A stretch of 64,000 nt of DNA from NCBI RefSeq assembly GCF_002954775.1, contig NZ_PJME01000010.1, positions 62,001 through 126,000 on the forward strand, in the 5' to 3' direction. The DNA comes from Streptomyces geranii (GTDB taxonomy: Bacteria > Actinomycetota > Actinomycetes > Streptomycetales > Streptomycetaceae). Both the position numbers and the translations under genes were made by a program. How positions within the stretch are numbered: position 1 is the stretch's first letter; the number at the start of each line of letters is the position of its first letter. Below the pieces are notes generated by a model. It was not told the origin of the DNA, made no database searches, and saw only the letters and a program-made list of their open reading frames with translations. This document shows, piece by piece, positions 16,768-24,936 of this stretch.

Positions 16768-16938
16768 ATGACGATCGCCGCCCGCGACCCCCGCTCCACG
16801 GACGAACTGCGACAGGCACTCGTGGAGTCGCTGATGGCCATGATCGGCGCCCCCGACGACATCCCCACGGCCGAGACGGCCGCCACCACCCTGCACAGTC
16901 TGGACGAGCGCCTGACAGCCGAGTCCAGTACCCGCTGA
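16768..16938 (+). CDS. Small conserved-looking protein, function unknown
   Basis: 56 residues, ATG 16768 with a perfect AAGGAGG 5-12 nt upstream, 61 bp after the transferase stop and followed by a strong terminator, so it closes a two-gene operon. The sequence is Ala/Glu/Thr-rich and helical (TDELRQALVESLMAMIGAPD, then AETAATTLHSLDERL). It has no signal peptide, Cys or transmembrane segment. It is too short for an ACP and has no DSL motif. It might be a partner or substrate peptide of the transferase. I do not recognise the family. Confidence 0.7.
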   Translation: MTIAARDPRSTDELRQALVESLMAMIGAPDDIPTAETAATTLHSLDERLTAESSTR

Positions 16939-16964
16939 CCGCGGCGACGACCCCGGCCCACAGC

Positions 16965-17014
16965 GAGAGGGGCGGCGGCCCACGGGATCACTCCCGCGGA
17001 CCGCCGCCCCTCTC
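16965..17014. terminator. Bidirectional hairpin terminator
   Basis: GAGAGGGGCGGCGG (16965-16978) pairs perfectly with CCGCCGCCCCTCTC (17001-17014), a 14-bp stem, between the small protein (+) and the SARP gene (-). Confidence 0.8.
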
Positions 17015-17087
17015 ACCGTCGTCCCGGCATCCCTTCGGCATCCCTTCGACATCCCTCTGGGGGTACGGCGGTTCGGATGCCCCCGGC

Positions 17088-17927
17088 TCAGACGGGTGAC
17101 CGCAGCACGGGCCCGGCCGGCACCCCCGCGTCCAGCGACGAGTCCGCCGCGAGCATCGCCTCGTACAGCCGCCGCACCCGCGCACTCGGCGCGATGCCCA
17201 GCTCGGCGCCGAGGGTGGCACGCAGCCGCTGGTACGTCTGCAGCGCCTGCCAGACCCGGCCCGAGGCGTACTGGGCCGCCATGAACTGCGCGTGCAGCCC
17301 CTCGTGCAGGGGATGTTGGGCGGTCAGGACGGCCAGCTCGCTGAGCACCTGGCCGTACCGCCCCAGCCGCAGGTCGGCGGCGATCCGGCTCTCCAGCGCG
17401 GTCATCCGCGCCTCCTCCAGCCGCAGCACCTCGATGTCCAGCACCAGCCCCGTCCGTACGTCCACCAGGGCCGGGCCCCGCCACAGGGCGAGCGCCTGCC
17501 GCAGCAGGGTGGAGGCGGCGGCGAAGTCACCGGCGGCGAAGGCGGACTGGCCGAATCCCTGCAGCCGTTCGAACTCCTGGGCGTCGATCGCGCCCGGCTC
17601 GACGTCCAGCTGATAGCCGCCGTGCCGGGTCATGAGCACCTCCTTGGCGTGCGGACGGCCGTCGCCGGAGATGCCCGGCAGGTCGTCCCCCGGGGTCAGC
17701 GCCTGCTCCAACAGGCGCCGCAGCTTGAGGATGTACGTCTGCAGCGTGGTCGGCGCGCTGCGCGGTGACCGGTCGCCCCAGAGTTCCTCCATCAGGGTCG
17801 CCGCGGGGACGATGCCGCCCGAACGCAGGGCGAGCAGGGCGAGGATCTGCCGCGGTTTCGCCGCGCTGGGGACGATGGACCCGTGGTGTTCCCGTGCGAT
17901 GAACGGACCAAGGAGCTTGATCTGCAC
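17088..17927 (-). CDS. SARP-family pathway activator (OmpR-type wHTH + BTAD)
   Basis: 279 residues from GTG 17927 (GGAGG 9 nt upstream; the frame to 18056 is an Arg-rich extension). The N-terminal winged helix starts VQIKLLGPF and contains KPRQILALLALRSGG and TLQTYILKLRRLL. The BTAD follows from about 110 to 250 (AIDAQEFERL, ALALWRGPAL, EEARMTALESRIAADL, HPLHEGLHAQFMAAQYASGR). Length and domain order match ActII-ORF4/RedD-type activators, which bind direct heptamer repeats at 11-bp spacing. Three such arrays sit at 1555, 15205 and 15582, so this protein is the probable switch of the cluster. Divergent from the histidine kinase. Confidence 0.93.
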   Translation of the reverse strand: MQIKLLGPFIAREHHGSIVPSAAKPRQILALLALRSGGIVPAATLMEELWGDRSPRSAPTTLQTYILKLRRLLEQALTPGDDLPGISGDGRPHAKEVLMTRHGGYQLDVEPGAIDAQEFERLQGFGQSAFAAGDFAAASTLLRQALALWRGPALVDVRTGLVLDIEVLRLEEARMTALESRIAADLRLGRYGQVLSELAVLTAQHPLHEGLHAQFMAAQYASGRVWQALQTYQRLRATLGAELGIAPSARVRRLYEAMLAADSSLDAGVPAGPVLRSPV

Positions 17928-18225
17928 CGCTGATCCGCCTCCTTCCCGGTGACTGGTGACAGTTGGCAGGACGCGTGGCCCGAAGTGCGCCATGGCTCGG
18001 GGGGCACCGCGGCATCGGGCACGACACCTCAAGCCTGGGAGTCGGGCACGTTTCACGCCAGTGAGGGAGTCGTGACTCGGGCGGGAGAATCACCTTCCGC
18101 ACACATGAGAAACGCACATCGAAAACATGTCGTTCACCCTCGACGGACCCCGTTCCGCGGTGATATCGCGACGCCCGTCCCGAACGTTTCGTAATTGGGC
18201 CGAAAATGCTCTTGGACGGGAAAAC

Positions 18226-18255
18226 TTGATCCTTTTCTTGACGTGAGCCTACGTA
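18226..18255 (+). promoter_or_regulatory. Candidate promoter of the histidine kinase gene
   Basis: TTGATC (18226-18231) and TACGTA (18250-18255) are separated by 18 bp, 50 bp before the ATG at 18306, inside the 378-bp SARP/kinase divergent region, which otherwise contains no gene. Confidence 0.4.
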
Positions 18256-18305
18256 TGCTGCAGATGCGGCTCGCGTGGATTGCGTGCCCGGAAACGGGGG
18301 TTTCG

Positions 18306-19754
18306 ATGGAGAGCGGTGAAGGGTTCACGAAGTGGACCGGACGTCGACAACCGGCCGACGGCGACACCAGGACCCGGGTGCCGCCGTCACGATTCGCCAC
18401 CTACCTCTTGTACGCCGTGCTGTCCGGATATCTCGCCAGGGTGTCGGTGGACACCTACGCGTCCGGCGCCCCGGCGCTCCAAGTGGTCGCGTGCGCCGCC
18501 TGTTTCTCCGTGCTCTGCGCCCTGCAGATCCTGCACGCGCGGCCACGTTCGGCGGCCCGCGGCGTCCGCTACCGCGCCGCCGCGCTGTCCGCCCAGGTGC
18601 TGCTCACCTATGTGCCGCTGCACTGGCTGGGAAACCCCTGGGAAGCGGCCGGCGACTTCCTCGCCGGGTCCGTACTGCTGCTGCTGCCCTCCCGGCTGAA
18701 ATGGCAGGTCTTCCTCGCGGTCGTGGCGGGCAACCCGGTGCTCGCCGGCCTGCGCCACAACGGCCTCGCGTTCGTCACCTCCACCGCCTCGTCCACCCTC
18801 GTCACCGGCCTGGCGATCTACACCATCAGCCGGATGGCCCACCTGATGGCCGAACTGCGCCGGACCCAGGCGAGGTTGGGCTACGCGATCTCCCAGGAGC
18901 GCCAGCGGTTCGCCCGTGACCTGCACGATCTGCTCGGCTACAGCCTCTCGGCGATCACGCTCAAGACAGAGGTGGCGATGCGGTACGTTCCGCACCGGCA
19001 CGAACAGGTCAAAGAGGAGCTGACGTCGATCCTGACCATTTCGCGTCAGGCCCTCAGCGACGTACGCCACGTGGCTCACGGCTATCAATCGCTGTCGCTG
19101 GCCACGGAGTTGGAGGAGTGCGTGGCCCTGCTCCGATCGGCCTCGATCGACGTGGACGTACGCACATCGGTGCCCCCGCCGGAGGGCCGGACCGGCACCG
19201 TCCTCGCCATCGTGCTGCGCGAGGCGGTGACCAACATGCTGCAGCACAGCAAGGTGCGGCACTGCGAGATAGCGCTGGACCGCAGGGGCACCCGCCTGCG
19301 CCTGCGCATCCTGAACGACGGCACGGACCAGGAGTACGACGCGGCCGACGCGGGTGGCGTGGACGGAGCGAACGGAGCGAACGGAGCGGACGGCCCCAAG
19401 TCCTCGCCCTCGCGGGGCAGTCGCGGTCTGACGAACCTGGAGACCCGACTGGCGGCGGTCGGCGGCACCCTGACGGCCGGCCGCCGCCCCGGCGGCCACT
19501 TCGAGATGCTGGCCGAGGTCCCGGACGGCTGGGCCACCGGCGACACGGCCGACGGCCACTGGGGCGGCCGGCAACTCCTGTCCTCCGGCGCCCGGGACTG
19601 GCGCCCGGAACAGGAACGCCGCCGCGACCCACGAGCCCAGAGACCCGACCCGAACGGCGTCCCGGGCACCGCCGCGACCCGCTGCGACCACCTGCTCGGC
19701 TGGAAACACCCGGCGTCGACACCGACTCCACGGGGGTACGGCGCTGAGCCGTGA
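18306..19754 (+). CDS. NarL-type sensor histidine kinase (HisKA_3)
   Basis: 482 residues from ATG 18306 (GGGGG upstream; longer frames start at 18195). The N-terminal half is membrane-embedded, about five to six segments (for example VLSGYLARVSV, AQVLLTYVPLHWLG, FLAGSVLLLLPSRL, TLVTGLAIYTIS). The dimerisation helix ISQERQRFARDLHDLLGYSL carries the phosphorylated His207. The ATPase domain has REAVTNMLQHS and GSRGLTNLETRLAAVGG. A low-complexity insert of repeated NGA units interrupts the ATPase domain (about 354-375). It faces the response regulator convergently, an unusual layout for a pair, with a hairpin between them. DesK-like sensors often respond to the membrane or a lipid ligand; the signal is unknown. 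Confidence 0.9.
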   Translation: MESGEGFTKWTGRRQPADGDTRTRVPPSRFATYLLYAVLSGYLARVSVDTYASGAPALQVVACAACFSVLCALQILHARPRSAARGVRYRAAALSAQVLLTYVPLHWLGNPWEAAGDFLAGSVLLLLPSRLKWQVFLAVVAGNPVLAGLRHNGLAFVTSTASSTLVTGLAIYTISRMAHLMAELRRTQARLGYAISQERQRFARDLHDLLGYSLSAITLKTEVAMRYVPHRHEQVKEELTSILTISRQALSDVRHVAHGYQSLSLATELEECVALLRSASIDVDVRTSVPPPEGRTGTVLAIVLREAVTNMLQHSKVRHCEIALDRRGTRLRLRILNDGTDQEYDAADAGGVDGANGANGADGPKSSPSRGSRGLTNLETRLAAVGGTLTAGRRPGGHFEMLAEVPDGWATGDTADGHWGGRQLLSSGARDWRPEQERRRDPRAQRPDPNGVPGTAATRCDHLLGWKHPASTPTPRGYGAEP

Positions 19755-19764
19755 GGGTGGTGGG

Positions 19765-19791
19765 GGAGGGGGCGGAGGTGGAGCCCCCTCC
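19765..19791. terminator. Hairpin between convergent kinase and regulator genes
   Basis: GGAGGGGGC (19765-19773) pairs with GCCCCCTCC (19783-19791) across a 9-nt loop in the 91-bp convergent gap. Confidence 0.6.
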
Positions 19792-19845
19792 ATTACCCGG
19801 CCGGGCGCAACTACCTCACGTACCCGTCAGGTGGCGGCCCGGCCC

Positions 19846-20454
19846 TCAGGGCAGCCAGCCCGCTTCCTGGGCGATACGGATCGCGTCGACCCGATTGCGG
19901 GCGTTGAGCTTGCTGACGATCGTCGTGAGGTAGTTGCGGACGGTCCCCGCGGAGAGGAACAGCGCCCCGGCGATCTCACCCACCCGCGCCCCCTGCGCGG
20001 CCAGTTGCAGCACCTCCAGCTCGCGGGCGGTGAGCGGGCTCTGCGCATGGTCCCAGGCCGAGAGCACCAGCTCGGGGTCGACGACCCGCTCCCCGGCGGC
20101 CACCTTCCTTATGGCGCTGGCCAGTTGCTCCGGCGGCGCGTCCTTGAGCAGGAACCCGGACACCCGCATGCTCAACGCCCGCTTGAACGGGGCGAGTCTG
20201 CCGAGACTGGTCAGCATGAGGGTGCCGCACGACGGCAGCAGCTCATGGAGCGTGGCAGCGGCGGTCAGTCCGTCCGTACCGGGCAGGTTCACGTCGAGGA
20301 CCGCGATGTCGGGCCGGTGCTCCAGCGCGGCGGGCACCACCCGGTCACCGTCGTCGACCTCCGCCACGACCATGATGTCCGGTTCCAGCGAGAGCAGGGC
20401 GACCAAAGCACCACGAACCATGTGCATGTCCTCGGCAAGCAGCACGCGGATCAT
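19846..20454 (-). CDS. NarL/LuxR-family response regulator
   Basis: 202 residues from ATG 20454 (GGAGGAG upstream; the frame to 20541 is not credible). The receiver domain has the acidic pair in LLAEDMH and phospho-acceptor Asp54 in VLDVNLPGTDG. Lys of the receiver is in GFLLKDAPPEQL. The C-terminal LuxR helix-turn-helix is seen in LTARELEVLQLAAQG and AGTVRNYLTTIVSKL. It is the expected partner of the adjacent kinase and resembles DesR-type regulators. Whether it acts on the cluster or on fatty-acid supply cannot be told. Confidence 0.92.
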   Translation of the reverse strand: MIRVLLAEDMHMVRGALVALLSLEPDIMVVAEVDDGDRVVPAALEHRPDIAVLDVNLPGTDGLTAAATLHELLPSCGTLMLTSLGRLAPFKRALSMRVSGFLLKDAPPEQLASAIRKVAAGERVVDPELVLSAWDHAQSPLTARELEVLQLAAQGARVGEIAGALFLSAGTVRNYLTTIVSKLNARNRVDAIRIAQEAGWLP

Positions 20455-20587
20455 GCGTCTCCTCCTGCCAGATGCCGAGCCCCCGAAAATCCCCGGCAAG
20501 TCGCAACCGTACCTTCCCGGCCAACGAACGCCAAAGATCAACAGCCGTTTCGCACAACCGAGTTGGGCCGCGAGCGCCGCTCCGGGG

Positions 20588-22324
20588 TCAACCGCGCACG
20601 AACAACGGCAGCAGCCGCCCGCCCCCGAACAGCCGCCGCATGGCCTGCCGTTGGACCTTGCCGCTGGACGTCCGGCGTACCGTCCCCGGCCTGACGAGTA
20701 CCACCTTCACGGCGGCCACCTCGAAGTCCCGCGCCACACAGTCCCGTACCGCCCGCTCCAACGCGCCCAGGTCCAGGTCGTACCGGCGCCCCATCCGCAC
20801 CTCCTGCACCACGACCAGCGTGTCCCGGTCGGGTTCCACGGTGAACACGGCGGTGGCGCCGAAGAGTTCACTGACCTGCTGTACGCGGTGCTCCACGTCC
20901 TGCGGATACACGTTCCGCCCGGTCAGCACCATCATGTCCCTGATCCGCCCGGTGACGAACAACTCCCCACCGTGCAGCGCCCCGAGATCACCGGTCCGCA
21001 GGAACCCGGTCTCGCCGTCCACGGTCGTCCCGCAGAACGTCTCCCGTGTCTCCAGCGGACGCTTCCAGTACCCGTCGGCCACACTCCGCCCACGGGTCCA
21101 GATCTCGCCGACCCCGTCCTCGGGCAGCACCCGGCCGGTGTCCGGGTCCACGATGCGCAGGTCGCTGTGCGGCACCATCGCGGTACCGCAGCCGACGAGG
21201 GCACGGAAGGGCCGCCCCGGACCGGCCGGCACGAGCCGCCCCAGCTCCAGTTCCGCGATGTCCGCGTGGAAGGGCCGAGGCGGACCGCCCGTACCCGCCC
21301 GCCGCCCGGCCGTCAGCAGGGTGCTCTCGGCCAGCCCGTACGCCGGCACGAACGCGCTCGGCCGGAAACCCGCCGGCGCGAACCGCTCGGCGAAGGCGTC
21401 CATCGTCTCGGCCCGCACCGGCTCGGAACCGTTCACCGCGACCTGCCACCCCGACAGATCCAGCTCCGCCAGTTCCTCGTCGGTGACCTTGCGGGTGCAC
21501 AGCTCGTAGGCGATGTCCGGCCCCCCGCTCACGGTCACCCCGCACTCACTCACCGCCCGGAGCCACCGCCCCGGGCGACGGGTGAAGTCGGAGGTGGACA
21601 TCAGCACACCGGTGGTCCCCAACCACAGCGGATGCAGCAACTGCCCCGAAAGCCCCATGTCGTGGTGGAAGGGCAGCCAGCCACCGACACGAGCCCCCTT
21701 TCCCGTACCCAGCAACGCCACCAACTCCTCCTGATTGGCAAGGAGGTTGCGATGGGTGAGCCGGGCACCGCGCGGCTCCCGCGTCGACCCCGAGGTGTAC
21801 TGGAGTACGGCGACCGAGTCCGGGTCCCACCCCGGAGGCCGCCAGTCCGAGGCGTCCGGCAACTCCGTCGAGTCGTCCAGCGCCAGACAGGGCAGGTCGG
21901 CCCGCCCCACCGCCGACACCAGCCGGGAGACGTCGGCGGCCCACTCCCGGTCGGTGAGCAGCAGCGAGACCTGGGCGTCCTGCACGACACTGAGCACCCT
22001 CTCGTCCGCACTGCGCCGCCCTTCCGGCACAGGACAGGGAGTCGGAATGGCACCGGCGTACAGACACCCGAACAGCGACACGATGAACGACTCGGGCCGC
22101 TGCTGAAGAACGAGCACCCGCTCGCCCCGCAACCCCCGCTCCAGCAACCACCCGGCCAGCCGCCGCGCGGCGCGGTCCAACTCCCCGTACCCCAGTTGCC
22201 GCACCCGCATCCGCTCCCGCCCGCCCTCCTCGACGGACCAGTCGAGCAGCGAGTAGGCCACCGATTCCGGCTCCGCCTCCGCCCGCCGGATCAGGAGATC
22301 GGGCAAGGTGCGTACGGTATTCAC
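20588..22324 (-). CDS. Fatty-acyl-AMP ligase (FAAL)
   Basis: 578 residues from GTG 22324 (GGGGGAT 8 nt upstream; the frame continues to 22657 but over an opposing gene). ANL motifs are YTSGSTREPRG (about residue 185), LPFHHDMGLSGQLLHPLW, GGPDIAYELC, AYGLAESTL, RTGDLG and TSSGKVQRQA. MGL-SGQ-L and GPN/D-aYeLC signatures and the length of about 580 are those of FAALs, which load fatty acids as adenylates onto carrier proteins, not CoA. The discrete ACP at 14784 or the PKS ACP is the likely acceptor, so the chain may be primed with a fatty acid, or a product acid reloaded. Confidence 0.9.
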   Translation of the reverse strand: MNTVRTLPDLLIRRAEAEPESVAYSLLDWSVEEGGRERMRVRQLGYGELDRAARRLAGWLLERGLRGERVLVLQQRPESFIVSLFGCLYAGAIPTPCPVPEGRRSADERVLSVVQDAQVSLLLTDREWAADVSRLVSAVGRADLPCLALDDSTELPDASDWRPPGWDPDSVAVLQYTSGSTREPRGARLTHRNLLANQEELVALLGTGKGARVGGWLPFHHDMGLSGQLLHPLWLGTTGVLMSTSDFTRRPGRWLRAVSECGVTVSGGPDIAYELCTRKVTDEELAELDLSGWQVAVNGSEPVRAETMDAFAERFAPAGFRPSAFVPAYGLAESTLLTAGRRAGTGGPPRPFHADIAELELGRLVPAGPGRPFRALVGCGTAMVPHSDLRIVDPDTGRVLPEDGVGEIWTRGRSVADGYWKRPLETRETFCGTTVDGETGFLRTGDLGALHGGELFVTGRIRDMMVLTGRNVYPQDVEHRVQQVSELFGATAVFTVEPDRDTLVVVQEVRMGRRYDLDLGALERAVRDCVARDFEVAAVKVVLVRPGTVRRTSSGKVQRQAMRRLFGGGRLLPLFVRG

Positions 22325-22436
22325 TCGTTCATCCCCCAGGGTCCGTCCACCGCGCAAGTGACCGCCCAGTCTCACCACCACACCTCGAATCCCACTCGAA
22401 CACACGAACCGGCCCCGAGCCCGGCAAGATGGCCTC

Positions 22437-22802
22437 ATGACAAAACAGCCCGCACAGCCGACCAGGTGCCCTTCCTCCGGCTCAGTGTTGTCCCTGTGGT
22501 CCCAGGACTCCGTGCTGTCGATCGGCTCGGTGGGATCGGTACTGTCCGTGGGCTCCGTGGGCTCGGCCCTGTCGGTGGCCTCGATCGGAAGCGCCCTGTC
22601 GGTAGCCTCGATCGGCTCGTCCCTCTCCTTCCTCTCCACAGGCTCCTGGCTGAGCACCGGCTCCCTGTTCTCGGCCCACTCCCGCTGGTCGGTACTCTCC
22701 TGGCGCTCATCTCACAGCTTCCTGGCAGCAGGAGCGGTAGGGGCGGCAGCGGGAGGCGCACTGCTGCTGACCCACTTGCTGCACAAGCCCGAGCCGAAGT
22801 AA
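22437..22802 (+). CDS. Serine tripeptide-repeat protein with C-terminal hydrophobic segment
   Basis: 121 residues from ATG 22437. After a 14-residue head, serine recurs every third residue for about 26 consecutive S-x-x tripeptides (residues 17-95), with a higher 9-residue order, for example SVLSIGSVG, SVLSVGSVG, SALSVASIG twice. The tail AAGAVGAAAGGALLLTHLL is a probable membrane segment. There is no canonical ribosome binding site; CAAGAT 8 nt before the ATG looks like a -10, so the mRNA may be leaderless. Divergent from the FAAL. A strict 3-residue period with small and beta-branched residues suggests a regular solenoid or extended fibre. I do not recognise the family. Confidence 0.75.
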   Translation: MTKQPAQPTRCPSSGSVLSLWSQDSVLSIGSVGSVLSVGSVGSALSVASIGSALSVASIGSSLSFLSTGSWLSTGSLFSAHSRWSVLSWRSSHSFLAAGAVGAAAGGALLLTHLLHKPEPK

Positions 22803-23093
22803 GCGGCCGGCTACGGAGGACCACGAGAAACTCCGCGCGGCAAACACAAACACACAAAGCCCCACTCGACTCGCCCCGACCGATACACCGGGCACACGAA
22901 GGCGAAGTACGGGGAAATCGGCGGAGTACGCGGAATCCACCCATCGCTCTACACCTCGGCGAGACGGCTGACGAATCGGGCGGAGCAACGCGGTCGCGAC
23001 GTCGTCATGCCTGGAGACCGGCCCGCTCGGCGCGCATGCAGCGATCGGATCGCCAGGACAAGCGTCGAGCGGAACGAGGAACAAACTACGACT

Positions 23094-23900
23094 GTGCATC
23101 CCCTTCACTTCCAGTACGCACCGGAACAGGGCATCAATGTCTACCGCTACCTTCCCGGCGCGCAGACAGCCGTGACCCGTCACTGGCCGGGCCTGTTCCA
23201 GGACTGGCCACCCGAGCCGACGCCTTTCACCGAGTACGCGGTGAACAACAACAACACGGAGGAGGTGGCCGTCTACACCGGTCTGGTCTGGCGCCTGACC
23301 GCGGGACTGGCTAGATACGCGATCCCCTCCTACTACCGGGAAGAGGCCGCGCAGACTCTGGGACGCGAGCCGATACTCGTCGACTGGGAGTACGAAATCG
23401 AAGCAGAGGTTCCGCACGAGGTGCGTGACAACGGCTTCGTCCCGGGACAATCAACTGCCGCTGGTCTCCGGCCAACTACCTGGAAGGACACCAACCGCGC
23501 CGGCCTGTTCAATCTCTCGACCCCCCGAGACCTCGTCCGCCTACTGCAGGCCGTACTGCTGGACGCGTCCTCGGAGATCACTGTCTTCGCGATTACCCCC
23601 GGCCCCGCCCGCCTGAAGGATCTCGTCACCGCCTTGTCCGGCCCGTCCAGACCCAGCCTGCCCTCGGTCATCAGGGACACGGAAATCTTCGTCGACCTGA
23701 CCATCGGCAGCGACGTCGACTACTACGACGCGATCACGGTCGCCTCCCACACCGACCTCCAGCCACGACTCGACGAGTTGGCAAACGACTTCGCACGACG
23801 GATCGAGGCGTTCGAAGAGCGGGCGGACAGCCTGCCCGACGTAGCGGCCTTCCTCGGGGCGGTCCCCGAACTGTCAGGGATCGACCTGGACGCTGAGTGA
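23094..23900 (+). CDS. Hypothetical protein, family not recognised
   Basis: 268 residues from GTG 23094 (GAGGAAC upstream; extending to 23007 adds Arg-rich sequence). A soluble protein rich in aromatic residues near the N-terminus (FQYAPEQGINVYRYLPG, GLFQDWPPEPTPF, an NNNN tract), then a region with alternating hydrophobics (EITVFAITPGPARLKDLVTAL, DTEIFVDLTIGSDVDYYDAI) and a helical C-terminus (ELANDFARRIEAFEERAD). No signal peptide, membrane segment or known catalytic motif. It has normal Streptomyces codon use, so it is a real gene. It lies between the cluster and the APH gene; no functional link is visible. Confidence 0.75.
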   Translation: MHPLHFQYAPEQGINVYRYLPGAQTAVTRHWPGLFQDWPPEPTPFTEYAVNNNNTEEVAVYTGLVWRLTAGLARYAIPSYYREEAAQTLGREPILVDWEYEIEAEVPHEVRDNGFVPGQSTAAGLRPTTWKDTNRAGLFNLSTPRDLVRLLQAVLLDASSEITVFAITPGPARLKDLVTALSGPSRPSLPSVIRDTEIFVDLTIGSDVDYYDAITVASHTDLQPRLDELANDFARRIEAFEERADSLPDVAAFLGAVPELSGIDLDAE

Positions 23901-23960
23901 GCGCGCGCCGGCATTCGCCTGCGGCGGCACATACGCGAAGCCCCCATTGCGTGGCTGACC

Positions 23961-23989
23961 TGTCGGGGTGCTGGGTGGCGCCGTATGGT
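23961..23989 (+). promoter_or_regulatory. Promoter for a leaderless transcript of the APH gene
   Basis: TGTCGG and TATGGT (23984-23989) are 17 bp apart. The -10 ends 7 nt before the ATG at 23997, with no ribosome binding site between, as expected for a leaderless mRNA. Confidence 0.5.
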
Positions 23990-23996
23990 CGAAGGC

Positions 23997-24923
23997 ATGA
24001 TCTCGGGCAGAGGCGAGGGCAAGGACGGCGGTACGGAGTTCACGGCGGAAAGCCTCGGGCCTGTCCTGCGCGAGGCGTGCGCGACGGCCCAACTTGACCC
24101 GGACGGCGCCGAGTTGCTGAGGCTCGGCTCCAACGCCGTGTACAGGTTATCGACGTCGCCGACTATCGTCCGTGTTGCCCGTGACCCCGATGTCCGGGAG
24201 GAGATGGAGCGGGCGGTGGGGGTCGCAAGGTGGCTGGAGGCGGAGGATCTTCCGGCTACCCGAGTACTGGCGGACGTCTCCCAACCGCTGGTGGTCGGCG
24301 GCAGGGTTGTGACGTTCTGGGAGAGCGTGCAGGAGCACGAGGAGTACGCCACGGTGGGCGAGCTGGCCGATCTGCTCCGCCGGCTTCACCGGCTTGAGGA
24401 GCCCGAGTCCCTGAGACTCCCGTACTTCGATCCGTTCGCGAAGCTGTCGGCGTCCCTGAGGCAGATGAACGGCGTACCGGAGGACGACCGTAGGTTCCTG
24501 GAGAAGCGGACCGCGAACCTCCACAAGGACTACGACCGGCTGGACTTCGTGCTCCCCTTCGGGCTGATCCACGGAGACGCGAGCATAGGCAACGTGCTCC
24601 GCCACCGGGATGGCCACGCGGCGTTGATCGACCTCGACAGCGTCTCCCTGGCCCCGCGCGAGTGGGACCTGATCCAGACAGCGATGTTCTACGACAGGTA
24701 CGGCTGGCACACGAAGACGGAGTACACGGAGTTCGTCCACCGCTACGGCTTCGACCTGATGAACTGGCCCGGCTACGAGACCTTGGCGGATCTCCGCGAA
24801 CTGATGATGGTTGCCTGGCTCGGCCACCAGGTCGGTGCCAGCGACCGTTCCGCGGCGGAGTTTGCCCGACGAGTGCGGTCGCTCAGAACCGGCGAGGGAC
24901 GAGACGAGTGGGGTCCGTTCTGA
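23997..24923 (+). CDS. Aminoglycoside phosphotransferase/choline kinase-family protein
   Basis: 308 residues from ATG 23997 (ATG 23985 would overlap the -10 box). It has the APH fold: SNAVYRLSTSPTIVRVAR (nucleotide-binding lobe with a glycine-poor loop), the catalytic loop LIHGDASIGNVL with Asp and Asn, and the metal-binding LIDLDSVSLAPREWDL. The family phosphorylates antibiotics, choline or other small molecules; the substrate is not predictable. The codon after Arg in YRLST is TTA (about 24147), so expression should need bldA. It may be a resistance or tailoring gene, or unrelated to the cluster. Confidence 0.88.
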   Translation: MISGRGEGKDGGTEFTAESLGPVLREACATAQLDPDGAELLRLGSNAVYRLSTSPTIVRVARDPDVREEMERAVGVARWLEAEDLPATRVLADVSQPLVVGGRVVTFWESVQEHEEYATVGELADLLRRLHRLEEPESLRLPYFDPFAKLSASLRQMNGVPEDDRRFLEKRTANLHKDYDRLDFVLPFGLIHGDASIGNVLRHRDGHAALIDLDSVSLAPREWDLIQTAMFYDRYGWHTKTEYTEFVHRYGFDLMNWPGYETLADLRELMMVAWLGHQVGASDRSAAEFARRVRSLRTGEGRDEWGPF

Positions 24924-24936
24924 GGTGCACTCAGAT

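Noticed and set aside
22324..22657. Longer FAAL start overlapping the serine-repeat gene
   Set aside because: The extension is the antisense translation of the repeat gene (ATDRALPIEATDRA-type residues). GTG 22324 has a proper site and gives the normal FAAL length.
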